Below, piece by piece: positions 52,895 to 60,573 of a stretch of DNA of 64,000 nucleotides. Source of the stretch: Amycolatopsis rubida. GTDB taxonomy: Bacteria; Actinomycetota; Actinomycetes; Mycobacteriales; Pseudonocardiaceae. The position numbers and the translations under genes were made by a program. The notes below the pieces were generated by a model, which searched no databases, was not told the DNA's origin, and saw nothing but the letters and a program-made list of their open reading frames with translations. The DNA is taken from assembly GCF_900115345.1 (NCBI RefSeq), contig NZ_FOWC01000010.1, positions 211,910 to 275,909 on the forward strand, written 5' to 3'. Position 1 is the first letter of the stretch, and the number at the start of each line of letters is the position of its first letter.

Positions 52895-53779
52895 CTAGTG
52901 GCGGGCGAGGTAGCCGCGTCCGCGCGCGCGGGTCGCGCGCACGAACCCGGCGGCGGCGGCCATGACGTCGCCGCCGTATGCTCCGGCGAACTCGGCCGTC
53001 GTGAGCCCGGTGCCGCTGAACAGATGCGCGGGCATCTCCAGCCGCTCGCTCGCGGCGCTCTTCACGCCGAAGGACGTTCCGGTCGTCGAGTCGAAGACCA
53101 GGCCGTCGGTCAGTCCGTGAATGAGGCCGATGCCCAGCCGCCACGCCTTGTATCCGATGGTGCCGAGCACCCCGGGCCGGAATGCTCGCGGTCCGGAGCC
53201 GGGTTCCCAGCCTTCGTCGACGCCCAGCCGGACGGTGACTTCGGCGGAGCAGCCGAGCGCGGCGGCCAGCGATTCGTGGACAAGCCAGTTCGCGACGGGC
53301 CGGACCTGTCCGGAAACCAGTCCTGCCGCGTAGAGCGCGGCCGCGCGGTGGCGCGGTTCCTCGTGCGTGCCCAGGTAGCGCGCGAGAGCGACCTCTGCGC
53401 CGGTCAGCGGCCCGGCGGGCAGGTAGCGGTCCAGCCCGTCGGCCACTTTGCGCTGGCACAGGTCGCGATGCCGGACCAGCCTCCTGATCAGGTCCTCGCG
53501 CTCGCCGGGGCTGAGGACCACCCGTTCGATCTCGACGGAGTCTTCTCCCGCGACGTCGACGACGGAGCAGATGTTCAACGCGGTGGAGCCGCACTCGTCG
53601 AACCGGACGGCGCTGATCACCGACGCGCCGCGGGCTCCGGTGCTCCGCCGCCGTTCGGGCGGGTAGCGGGCTGCGACGCTGACGCCCAGAAGAGCGGGCA
53701 CGTAGCCGAGCACGACGGCCGCGCCATCGGGCTCGGGACGCTCGGCCGGTGCGGCCGAAGCGGCGGGTTTCACAGTCAT
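52895..53779 (-). CDS. GRYRPL-family protein, copy 4 (most diverged)
   Basis: 294 residues from ATG 53779, AAAGG 10 nt upstream. The C-terminal half keeps the family pattern: YAAGLVSGQVRPVANWLVHE, GIGLIHGLTDGLVFDS, LTTAEFAGAYGGDVMAAAAG, aligned with GLVEGRYRPLES, VHGLAAGAVK and AFGGDVRLAAAT in the other copies. The N-terminal half is different and has no recognised domain. Behind leader element 10. Confidence 0.65.
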   Translation of the reverse strand: MTVKPAASAAPAERPEPDGAAVVLGYVPALLGVSVAARYPPERRRSTGARGASVISAVRFDECGSTALNICSVVDVAGEDSVEIERVVLSPGEREDLIRRLVRHRDLCQRKVADGLDRYLPAGPLTGAEVALARYLGTHEEPRHRAAALYAAGLVSGQVRPVANWLVHESLAAALGCSAEVTVRLGVDEGWEPGSGPRAFRPGVLGTIGYKAWRLGIGLIHGLTDGLVFDSTTGTSFGVKSAASERLEMPAHLFSGTGLTTAEFAGAYGGDVMAAAAGFVRATRARGRGYLARH

Positions 53780-53803
53780 CGAAATGGCCTTTCAGCTGAA
53801 GGA

Positions 53804-53844
53804 GTTCAATCTGCCGCCGAAGTTTTCCGGGGCGTCATTCCCGG
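53804..53844 (-). promoter_or_regulatory. Conserved leader element 10
   Basis: Minus-strand reading: -10 TAATGT near 53865, AGTGTCGGAGCG, then CCGGG / loop AATGACGC / CCCGG, then CGGCGGCAGATTGAAC, 24 nt before ATG 53779. Confidence 0.7.
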
Positions 53845-53944
53845 TCGCTCCGACACTGATTACATTACTGGAACCGATCGGCGTGTTCCCAATTTATTGC
53901 CCCGCGGGATTCTTTTTTGCGCATTTTCTTCCGTTTGGAAAGAC

Positions 53945-53978
53945 GGGTGGGGCGGCCGGGGTTCCGGCCGCCCCACCC
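53945..53978 (-). terminator. Hairpin after methyltransferase gene
   Basis: 15-bp stem GGGTGGGGCGGCCGG, 4-nt loop, 10 nt past the stop at 53988. Confidence 0.7.
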
Positions 53979-53987
53979 ATGGAGCGG

Positions 53988-55595
53988 TTAGGCGGCGGCT
54001 TCGAGGGCCGGGTAGCCCAGGGATTCGCCAATGCGGCCGTAGAGCCACTCGGCAGCCGGGGGAGTGACCGCATTCCCCAGCTGTTTCGCCTGGGCGCGGC
54101 GGCTGCCGGTCATCCGGTAGTCCTTACGGAACTTCATGGCCTCCTTGATCTCGTGCGGTTCGAGCATCCGGAAGGTGCAGTCCTCGGCCCGGACGTTCGA
54201 GCGCATCTCGTGGCCGACGATGCTCTGGTGGCCGCCGGTGGTCAGCGTGCGGGCGGGTTCCGAGACCGGCGAGCACATCTGGCCGTCGCGGGCGCCTCGG
54301 GTGCCGTTGTGGCGGACCAAAAGGTGATGGAAGCCGTTGGCGCAGAACGCCGCGAGCGGGTGGTCGACGGGCCGGACCTCGCGCTTGCTCCCGCCGCCGC
54401 GCAGGGTGGCCACGAACGCGATGCCGTAGCGGTCACGGGTGGTGAGAGCGCCGACCGGCTGGCTGGCTGGGGTCGCGCTGGAGGCGGTGCCGTAGTAGGG
54501 CACCAGCAGCGCGGTCTCGGCGCGGGTGGTCATCGTGCGCATCGGCCAGTCCACCGACGCCGCCTGCTTGCCTTCGCGCCCTTCGGCCGGGACGAGCATC
54601 GCGCCGTCGGGCAGTCCGAGCAGGCCCTCGGTGTCGCGGGTGGTGCGGGTCCGCATCGGGTCGGTGACCGGCATGGTGTCGTTGTTCCAGGTGCCCCCGG
54701 CGGGGACGAGCTGGGCCACGGCGAACCTGTCCAGGCCGAGCCGGATGCGGGCCATGGTCGCGGGCTTGAGCGGCTTGTCCCGGTCCCCGATGCGCTGGCC
54801 GGGCATCGACCAGTCGATCGCGGCGGCGGCGGGGGAGACCAGCGGGGCCACCTCGGCGCCGCGGCAGGACCGCTTGGGGCAGCGGTAGTAGTACTGCTTG
54901 CCGAAGCGCCCCCACCGCTCCTCCGGCCACGCCTTCGTGCGCGGCTTGAAGGTCTGCACGGCGTCCACGACCTCGTCGCACGAGCCGCAGTACGACTGCG
55001 GGCGCAACTGCAAGTCCGGAGCGTTGTTCCCGGCGAGCCAGAACACCACGTAGATCCGGTCCCGCGACTGCGGCGCCCGGCCGGTCACCACGCCCGGGAA
55101 GTGCATGCTGTTGGCGTAGACGACATGGTGCTTGTAGCCCATGGCGTGCATCGCGGAGATCCACGCCTTCCACATCACCCAGTGCACGGCCTCGACGACG
55201 TTTTCGACGATGATCGCCCGGTACTTGTGGAATTCCGTGAACCGGACGACGTCCCACATCGTCGCCCTCGACCGCTCGGCGGCCTCGATCGGCAGCGTCT
55301 CGCCGAACATGTCCGGCTGAAGCATGTCCTGCTGCAGCGAGCGTTTCACGCCCTTGGCACCCGAATGATTCGTGCACTCCGGAGAAGCCCAGAGCAGATC
55401 CGTCGTGGCGAAAAACCGGGGATTGACCTGGGAGATATTAACAATAGTGTGAATGGTGTCCGGGAAATTGGCCGCATGCGTCTCGATCGCCTGCTCCCAA
55501 TGATTCGCCGCGTACACGGTCTGCAACCACGGATGCGCCGCTCCGCCTTGCGCTTCGCCACCGGCACCGCAGAAAAGATCGGTCGAACTGAGCAC
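53988..55595 (-). CDS. C5-cytosine DNA methyltransferase, orphan
   Basis: 535 residues from GTG 55595 (AAGCGAAAGCGAG upstream). Motif I is DLFCGAGGEAQG (~6-17), motif IV LLWASPECTNHSGAKG with catalytic Cys (~70), motif VI IIVENVVEAVHW (~130), motif VIII QSRDRIYVVFW, and the C-terminal motifs IX-X RMLEPHEIKEAMKF and QAKQLGNAVTPPAAEWL. A four-Cys element (CGSC, CPKRSC) lies in the long variable region. An earlier GTG would translate the leader element. No restriction endonuclease or other defence gene is adjacent, so it is probably a solitary methylase protecting or marking the element's DNA. Confidence 0.9.
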   Translation of the reverse strand: MLSSTDLFCGAGGEAQGGAAHPWLQTVYAANHWEQAIETHAANFPDTIHTIVNISQVNPRFFATTDLLWASPECTNHSGAKGVKRSLQQDMLQPDMFGETLPIEAAERSRATMWDVVRFTEFHKYRAIIVENVVEAVHWVMWKAWISAMHAMGYKHHVVYANSMHFPGVVTGRAPQSRDRIYVVFWLAGNNAPDLQLRPQSYCGSCDEVVDAVQTFKPRTKAWPEERWGRFGKQYYYRCPKRSCRGAEVAPLVSPAAAAIDWSMPGQRIGDRDKPLKPATMARIRLGLDRFAVAQLVPAGGTWNNDTMPVTDPMRTRTTRDTEGLLGLPDGAMLVPAEGREGKQAASVDWPMRTMTTRAETALLVPYYGTASSATPASQPVGALTTRDRYGIAFVATLRGGGSKREVRPVDHPLAAFCANGFHHLLVRHNGTRGARDGQMCSPVSEPARTLTTGGHQSIVGHEMRSNVRAEDCTFRMLEPHEIKEAMKFRKDYRMTGSRRAQAKQLGNAVTPPAAEWLYGRIGESLGYPALEAAA

Positions 55596-55626
55596 AGGGG
55601 TACTCGCTTTCGCTTCGAGCTGGATG

Positions 55627-55666
55627 AATTCAATCTGTTTCGCTCGGCCGGGCGTCACCCCGGCCT
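55627..55666 (-). promoter_or_regulatory. Conserved leader element 11
   Basis: Minus-strand reading: GGCCGGG / loop GTGACG / CCCGGCC (7 bp), then GAGCGAAACAGATTGAATTC, 31 nt before GTG 55595; -10-like TAGCCTTAT near 55685. Confidence 0.75.
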
Positions 55667-55893
55667 CACGTGAATAAGGCTAGTCGAATTCGTTCTATGC
55701 GCGACAGAAATCCGCCGAAACGTTCAAAAGGAATGCAGATTATTTCGGACGAAAGAAGGGCAGGCCGCGAATCGGCGGTCACGCTGGCGACTGCCGTGGT
55801 CCGGGCCGCGCGGCTCTCGGCCGTTCCGCGGGTTCCGTGCTAGCCTGGCGGCCGAACTTTTGCAAGGGGTCGGCTTGCCTTCGCTCTTGGATG

Positions 55894-55932
55894 GTTCAAT
55901 CTGTTGGGTGTGGGGCGGTCCGGAACCGGACC
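55894..55932 (-). promoter_or_regulatory. Leader element 12, no gene downstream
   Basis: Minus-strand reading: ATTGACGGTCCGG with hairpin GGTCCGG / TT / CCGGACC, then CCCAACAGATTGAACC. The next start codon on this strand is 300 nt away behind its own leader, so the gene it served appears deleted. Confidence 0.5.
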
Positions 55933-55933
55933 G

Positions 55934-56194
55934 TCAATCCCTTCGCCGCCTCGTGCGGGGCTCCTGGCCGCTCCACACTCGCCTTGTCGGGTTTGAGCTG
56001 TGCCGCGCACGCGGCAACTGCTCCCGGTGCGTCGTCTCGCCGGCCAAGGCCGCGGCGATCGCCCCGGCCACGCGGCATGCCAGCACGATCGCCGCCAACT
56101 CGGACACCAAGCCCAGCATGCGAGCGGCTTCCGTGCTTCTGGGCGTCGGGCCCGCCTGGTCGTCGCCGGGGCCTGGTGGTCCGCCGGCGGCCAT
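55934..56194 (-). CDS. Possible small protein with hydrophobic helix
   Basis: 86 residues from ATG 56194 with GAAAGGCAAGTTGACG before it. Contains MLGLVSELAAIVLACRVAGA, a hydrophobic or amphipathic helix, then a basic tail. The frame is plausible but overlaps decayed sequence; low certainty. Confidence 0.35.
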   Translation of the reverse strand: MAAGGPPGPGDDQAGPTPRSTEAARMLGLVSELAAIVLACRVAGAIAAALAGETTHREQLPRARHSSNPTRRVWSGQEPRTRRRRD

Positions 56195-56461
56195 CGTCAA
56201 CTTGCCTTTCGCGCGGAGGCCCGGCAGCCCGATGCCCGGAAGCACGGGTTCTGCGAGACCGCCAGGACCTTCCCGGGAGCGCCGGTCGACGGTTCTTCCG
56301 ATGATTCCTTGACGGACCACCGCCCCGGAGCCACTCGGCGATCCGGTTGGCGCTGCCGCTCCTGGCGCAGGCCCGGTCGCTGGCGACGGGGGGAACCTCC
56401 ACACTTCCCTGTGCAGGCGGACCGGCCGCCGCGTCGACCTTCGCCCCGCTTGCGAACGAAG

Positions 56462-56757
56462 TCAGACGATGGAGGGCTCAGGCGCCGGGACGAAGCGCTC
56501 GTCGGTCACTCCGACGACGGCGACGATCAAGGCGGGGCGGTGGTCCTCGCGGATTTGCTCCGTCCGGTCGTTCACGAGAGCGAGGCGCCAGCCTCGGTGC
56601 CGGGTTTCGGCCGCGATCCAGCACAGCGCGGAATCCCGTGCGCTCGCCTGGAGCTGGTCGGCATCCGAACCGCTCGCGTCGGGCAGGAATACGCGCAGCG
56701 CGCCGAGGACGGTGTTCAGGCACCTCTCGGCATTGTCCTCATCGGCGTCGTCGGCGA
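56462..56757 (-). pseudogene. Startless ORF remnant
   Basis: The minus frame ending TGA 56462-56464 reads AERCLNTVLGALRVFLPDAS, QASARDSALCWIAAETRHRG and RPALIVAVVGVTDERFVPAP, clearly coding in character for ~98 codons, but has no ATG or GTG upstream that fits. Either the 5' end is deleted or a frameshift hides it. Not recognised. Confidence 0.45.
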
Positions 56758-56963
56758 TATGCGCCGCTCCGGTGCGGGCGAGTCGCCCGCGACTCCGATC
56801 CCGTGGCCTCGTCGGCCGCTGCCCGGGTTCCCCACCTCGCCGTCCATGTCCGGCAGCATGCCACGTCGTGTGCGGGCAGTGTCGGGTTCGGCGGCGGTCA
56901 GCCCGTGCGGGCGGCGAGCAACCGGTCGAGGGCGGCGATACCCATCTCCTGGACCGGTCCTCC

Positions 56964-57788
56964 TCACTCGCCCATCAGGGTCGTGCGGAAGTCGCGCACC
57001 GCGGCGACGAGTTCGCGCACGCGGTCGAGGCTCGCGCGGTTCTCGAAGACGCCGTCCTTCTTGAGGTAGGTGCCGACGACCGCGCCGTCGGCGATGGCCA
57101 GCTGGTCGGCCGCGTTGTCCGGTTTCATGCCGGTGTTCACGAAGACCGGCACGGGACCGGCGGCGTCCTTGACGATCTTGAGCGATTGGGTGTCGGTCGG
57201 CGCGCCCGCGGTGAGGCCGGACACGCAGATGCCGTCCGGCCGGGTCGCGAACACCGTGCTCGCGGTCATCGAGGCGAGGCTGCGTTCGGCGAGGTATGCT
57301 GCGGATTCCGGGACGATGTTGAACAGCAGTTTCACGTTGTCGGCGCCGATGCGGTGCCGGTGCCGGGCGACCTCGCCGATGTTGGTGTTCCACAGTCCGA
57401 AGTCGCTGGCGTAGACGCCGGTGAAGATTTCGCGCACCCACTGTGCGCCGGTGGCGAGGGCGAGGTCGATCGAGGCGCGGCCGTCCCACAGAACGTTCAC
57501 GCCGTAGGGCAGGGAAATCTGGGGCAGCAGCTCGGTGACGACGCGGGCCATCGAGATCGCGGTGATCGGCTCGGTGCGGGTGAGGTAGGGGAGGCTGAAT
57601 TCGTTGGAGATCATCACGCCGTCGACGCCGCCGGTCTGCAAGGCGTCCAGTTCGGTCTTCGCCCGCTCGACGATCGCGCGGATGCCCGCGGTGCTGTCGT
57701 ATCCGGGGTCTCCGGGCAGCGCGGACAGGTGCAGCATCGCGATGATCGGCTTGGGAGCGGCGAACATGTCGTCAAGCCAGGTGCTCAT
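56964..57788 (-). CDS. BtpA/SgcQ-family TIM-barrel protein
   Basis: 274 residues from ATG 57788 (GAAGAG upstream). Signature parts: KPIIAMLHLSALPGDPGYD, GGVDGVMISNEFSLPYLT, SLPYGVNVLWDGRASIDLAL, VREIFTGVYASDFGLWNTN and PVFVNTGMKPDNAADQLAIA, which fit BtpA/SgcQ proteins (predicted phosphosugar-binding TIM barrels, found in sugar operons). Last gene of the minus-strand catabolic unit. Likely acts on a phosphorylated sugar intermediate. Confidence 0.85.
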   Translation of the reverse strand: MSTWLDDMFAAPKPIIAMLHLSALPGDPGYDSTAGIRAIVERAKTELDALQTGGVDGVMISNEFSLPYLTRTEPITAISMARVVTELLPQISLPYGVNVLWDGRASIDLALATGAQWVREIFTGVYASDFGLWNTNIGEVARHRHRIGADNVKLLFNIVPESAAYLAERSLASMTASTVFATRPDGICVSGLTAGAPTDTQSLKIVKDAAGPVPVFVNTGMKPDNAADQLAIADGAVVGTYLKKDGVFENRASLDRVRELVAAVRDFRTTLMGE

Positions 57789-57858
57789 GTGTGAGTGCTC
57801 TTCTCTGTCGGCGTCGGCGTGCGCGGCGGCCGCGGGTGCGGCCGGCGCGTGGCGGGTG

Positions 57859-58599
57859 TCATGTTTCGCGGATGAAGGCGAGGGCATGGCGGACCAGTTG
57901 CTGGGCGTGCCGGTCGGGACTGCGGTAGCGCGGGGGGAGCTGGGCCGTTGTGGCGCGCGGGATTTTGGCGGCCCAGGTGTCGGCGATGGCGAGCGGGTGC
58001 AGCGGGTCCTCGTCGTTGCCGAGCACCAGGACCGGGCAGTCGATGTCGGCGAGCGTTTCGGGTAGCGGGTAGGGGGCCGAGGCCGGGACGGTGCGCAGGA
58101 GGCGGGCCAGGCGGTGCGGGTCGGGGGCGTCGAAGTGGGCCAGCAGGGCGCGGGCCGCGTGGGGGGCCTGGGCGTGCATCGTCCGGTAAGGCGGGCAGTC
58201 GGCGAAGGCGTCGCGGCCGCCGTGCTCGAGGTGGCGGGCCAGGACGCGCAGGATGTCGAGGTTGGGTGGGTGCGGGCGGTGCAGCCAGGCCGGTCGGACG
58301 CAGATCGCGGCGCGCACGGCGGCGGGATGCCGCAGCGCCAGCCGCAGGGCCACGCCCGCGCCCATCGAGATGCCGAGGACCACGGCGGCCTGCCCGGGCG
58401 TGGTTCGCTCGGCGAGCGCGCGGACCTCGGCGGCCATGCTGTCGAAGGTGACGCCGGTGTCGCCGTGGAGGTCGGGCGCGAGCACGGTCCGCCCGGCGAG
58501 CGCGTCGCCCCAGGGGAGGTTCTCGACCTGGCGGTGGTCCGCGCCGAGTCCGTGCAAGAGGATCAGCGGGGTGCCGGGGTCGCGGGCGGGGCGGGTCAT
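57859..58599 (-). CDS. Alpha/beta hydrolase
   Basis: 246 residues from ATG 58599, which overlaps the preceding stop (ATGA). Oxyanion motif LILLHGLGADHRQVENLPWG, nucleophile elbow VVLGISMGAGVALRLAL with Ser about residue 84, acid region VLVLGNDEDPLHPLAIAD and a late His (DRHAQQLVRH). Cytoplasmic; small-molecule esterase or lactonase activity would fit the cluster, for instance opening a sugar lactone made by the dehydrogenase. Substrate is inference. Confidence 0.85.
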   Translation of the reverse strand: MTRPARDPGTPLILLHGLGADHRQVENLPWGDALAGRTVLAPDLHGDTGVTFDSMAAEVRALAERTTPGQAAVVLGISMGAGVALRLALRHPAAVRAAICVRPAWLHRPHPPNLDILRVLARHLEHGGRDAFADCPPYRTMHAQAPHAARALLAHFDAPDPHRLARLLRTVPASAPYPLPETLADIDCPVLVLGNDEDPLHPLAIADTWAAKIPRATTAQLPPRYRSPDRHAQQLVRHALAFIRET

Positions 58600-59438
58600 G
58601 GCGTTATCCGGTGGGAGAGCACGAATGCGCGGGCGTCGGGGACGTCCTCGGCCCGCAAGTCGTGGAGGACGACGGGGACGCGGCGCGGGAGCAGGGCCCA
58701 CCGGCGGAAGACGTGGTCGAAGTCGACCAGGCCCGTGCCGAGCGCTCCGGCGCCGGGCGTGCCGTGCGGGTGGGCGTCTTTGGCGTGGACGGCCACGATG
58801 CGCGGGCCGAGGAGGTCGAATGCCTCGTCGATGATCGACGCTTGGCGGTGGGCGTTGCCGGGGGTGACGAGGTTGCCGGGGTCGAGAATGACGCCGACTC
58901 CGCCGCCGGCGTCGCGCAGGAGCCGGTCCGCCGCGGCGGCGGTGTCGATGACGTTGCCGGGGTCGGGCTCGATGCCCAGCACGACCCCGGCCCGGCGCGC
59001 GGCCCGGAGCAGCTGCCGCAGCTCGGTCAGGAGGTCGGCGTAGGCGTCGGGCTCGGCGTTGCCGGGGTGGAAGGCCCATTTGTCGTCGGGGTGGCGGCTT
59101 CCGGTGCACAGGCTGACCGTCTCCGCGCCGAGCGCCGGGGCCCGGCGGACGATCTGCGCGGCGGCGCGGGCGCCGCGGCGGCGGCGCGGCAGGTCGGGGT
59201 CGATCATGTTGTAGGTCGCGGAGATGGAGATGACCGCGACCCCGGCCCGGTCGAAGGCGGCGCGCACGGCGGCGGCGCCCGCGGAGTCGAGCCGGTCGAG
59301 GCCCGCGCTGGCGAGGTTGAGATGGGCCTGGGCGATGCCGTGCGCGGCGATCGTCTCCGCGAGGCGGGACGGGTCGGGCGCCGGGGGCCAGGTCCGGCTG
59401 AACACGGCGAGGTCGCGTTCAGCGAGGACGTGCGGCAT
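58596..59438 (-). CDS. Sugar phosphate isomerase/epimerase (xylose isomerase-like TIM barrel)
   Basis: 280 residues from ATG 59438 (GGGAGACAACGCA upstream). Features: AQAHLNLASAGLDRL, SISATYNMIDPD, ETVSLCTGSRHPDDKWAFHP, VVLGIEPDPGNVIDTAAAAD with metal-binding Glu, VGVILDPGNLVTPGNAH, IVAVHAKDAHPHGTPGAG with metal His residues. These match the AP endonuclease 2 superfamily. Its stop overlaps the hydrolase start. Probably isomerises or epimerises an oxidised sugar. Confidence 0.85.
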   Translation of the reverse strand: MPHVLAERDLAVFSRTWPPAPDPSRLAETIAAHGIAQAHLNLASAGLDRLDSAGAAAVRAAFDRAGVAVISISATYNMIDPDLPRRRRGARAAAQIVRRAPALGAETVSLCTGSRHPDDKWAFHPGNAEPDAYADLLTELRQLLRAARRAGVVLGIEPDPGNVIDTAAAADRLLRDAGGGVGVILDPGNLVTPGNAHRQASIIDEAFDLLGPRIVAVHAKDAHPHGTPGAGALGTGLVDFDHVFRRWALLPRRVPVVLHDLRAEDVPDARAFVLSHRITP

Positions 59439-59479
59439 TGCGTTGTCTCCCAACGGAAAGGGCCGGGTGCGGGTCGTGG

Positions 59480-60529
59480 TCAGGCCGCGGCTTCGCCCGC
59501 GGCGGCGTGGACGGCCTCGACCAGGTCGAGGGCGGCGATGGCGTCGTCGATGCCCGGCTGCGGGACCGTGCTGCCGGTCACGGCGCGGGCGAACGCCTCG
59601 AGCTGGCGGCGGTAGGGGTCGGCGGATCCCAGCTCGGGCCGGGTCGTGGCGCGGCCTTCCTCGTCGAAGAGCTCGACGCGGCTGGTCGCGCGGGTGAAGG
59701 GGAAGGGCATGTCGATCCGCAGGCTGCCCCGGGACCCGTCGACGATGAACCCCTCCGACCAGTTCGCGTGCACGCTCGCGGAGATCTCGAATCCGACGAC
59801 CCCGTTCCCGGACCGCAGCCGCCCCAGGCCCTGCCAGCTGTGGTCGCCGCCGGAGACGGCCAGTTCCGCGGCGGTGACGTCGAGGTCGCCGACGAGATGG
59901 CGCACCAAGTCGAACGTGTGCACCGAATGCGTGCGCAGCTTGTGCTCGGCGGGGTGCGCGAGTTTGTACTCCGCCTCGCGCCGCACGGCATCGGGGTCGA
60001 GCACCATCTCCGGGAACAGGGCGTCCTCGGTCGGCTTGCGCAGCTGCGCCATGACCCGGTACCAGGCGGTGACCTTGTGCACCGTTCCGATGCGCCCGTC
60101 CGCGAGGGCGGCGGCCGCCCACTGCACCCCGGGGTCGTGGCGCTTCATCGACGCGATCCGGAACATGCGTCCGGACCCGGCCACGACCTCGCGCAGCCGG
60201 CGCGCTTCCTCGGCGGTCGCGGCGCCCGGTTTCTCGGTCAGCACGTGCCGTCCGGCTTCGAGGGCGGCGGTCGCGATCGCGGCGTGGAACCGGTCCGGGA
60301 CCGCGATCAGCACGGCGTCGAGATCGGCGGCCAGCAGGTCATCGAGGCTCGCGTGCACCGGGACCTCGTGGCGGCGGCCGATCTCCCGCGCGACCAGCGC
60401 GCTGTCGTCGTGCACGCCCGCCAGGCGGATGCCGTCGGCCTTGGCGAGCGCCGGAAGATGGGCGGCCTGCGCGATGCGGCCGCAGCCGATCACCCCGATG
60501 CGGACGTCCCGGCCGGTTTCGTTTCGCAT
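59480..60529 (-). CDS. Gfo/Idh/MocA-family NAD(P)-dependent oxidoreductase
   Basis: 349 residues from ATG 60529. Rossmann motif RIGVIGCGRIAQAAHLPALA (residues ~10-29), VLIAVPDRFHAAIATAAL, GRHVLTEKPGAATAEEARRL with the family EKP signature, and a C-terminal substrate domain (LRTHSVHTFDLVRHLVGDLD). Oxidises a sugar or polyol. First gene of the minus-strand operon; its promoter contains the perfect palindrome at 60557-60572. Confidence 0.9.
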   Translation of the reverse strand: MRNETGRDVRIGVIGCGRIAQAAHLPALAKADGIRLAGVHDDSALVAREIGRRHEVPVHASLDDLLAADLDAVLIAVPDRFHAAIATAALEAGRHVLTEKPGAATAEEARRLREVVAGSGRMFRIASMKRHDPGVQWAAAALADGRIGTVHKVTAWYRVMAQLRKPTEDALFPEMVLDPDAVRREAEYKLAHPAEHKLRTHSVHTFDLVRHLVGDLDVTAAELAVSGGDHSWQGLGRLRSGNGVVGFEISASVHANWSEGFIVDGSRGSLRIDMPFPFTRATSRVELFDEEGRATTRPELGSADPYRRQLEAFARAVTGSTVPQPGIDDAIAALDLVEAVHAAAGEAAA

Positions 60530-60556
60530 GTGGTTTTGCACTTCTTGAGACAAGCA

Positions 60557-60572
60557 TGCACAGTTTTGTGCA
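60557..60572. promoter_or_regulatory. DeoR operator candidate O1
   Basis: TGCACAGTTTTGTGCA, perfect palindrome overlapping a minus-strand -35-like TTGACT, 28 bp upstream of ATG 60529 and just past the DeoR stop. Confidence 0.6.
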
Positions 60573-60573
60573 G

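Larger units (their letters stand above)
55667..56461. other. Decayed region, possible element edge
   Basis: About 800 bp with no convincing full gene. It holds the orphan leader element 12 and a possible 86-residue minus ORF (55934-56194). Overlapping frames on both strands are Pro/Arg rich. No tRNA, IS or clear direct repeat recognised. Confidence 0.4.

Noticed and set aside
33302..55932. Reading the repeated leader units as a CRISPR array or as IS ends
   Set aside because: Spacing is irregular and gene-sized, copies vary, every copy but one precedes a start codon, and no cas or transposase gene is present.
56716..57489. Minus-strand 257-codon ORF over the BtpA gene
   Set aside because: Arg-rich shadow; the overlapping frame 56964-57788 has the BtpA/SgcQ signatures.
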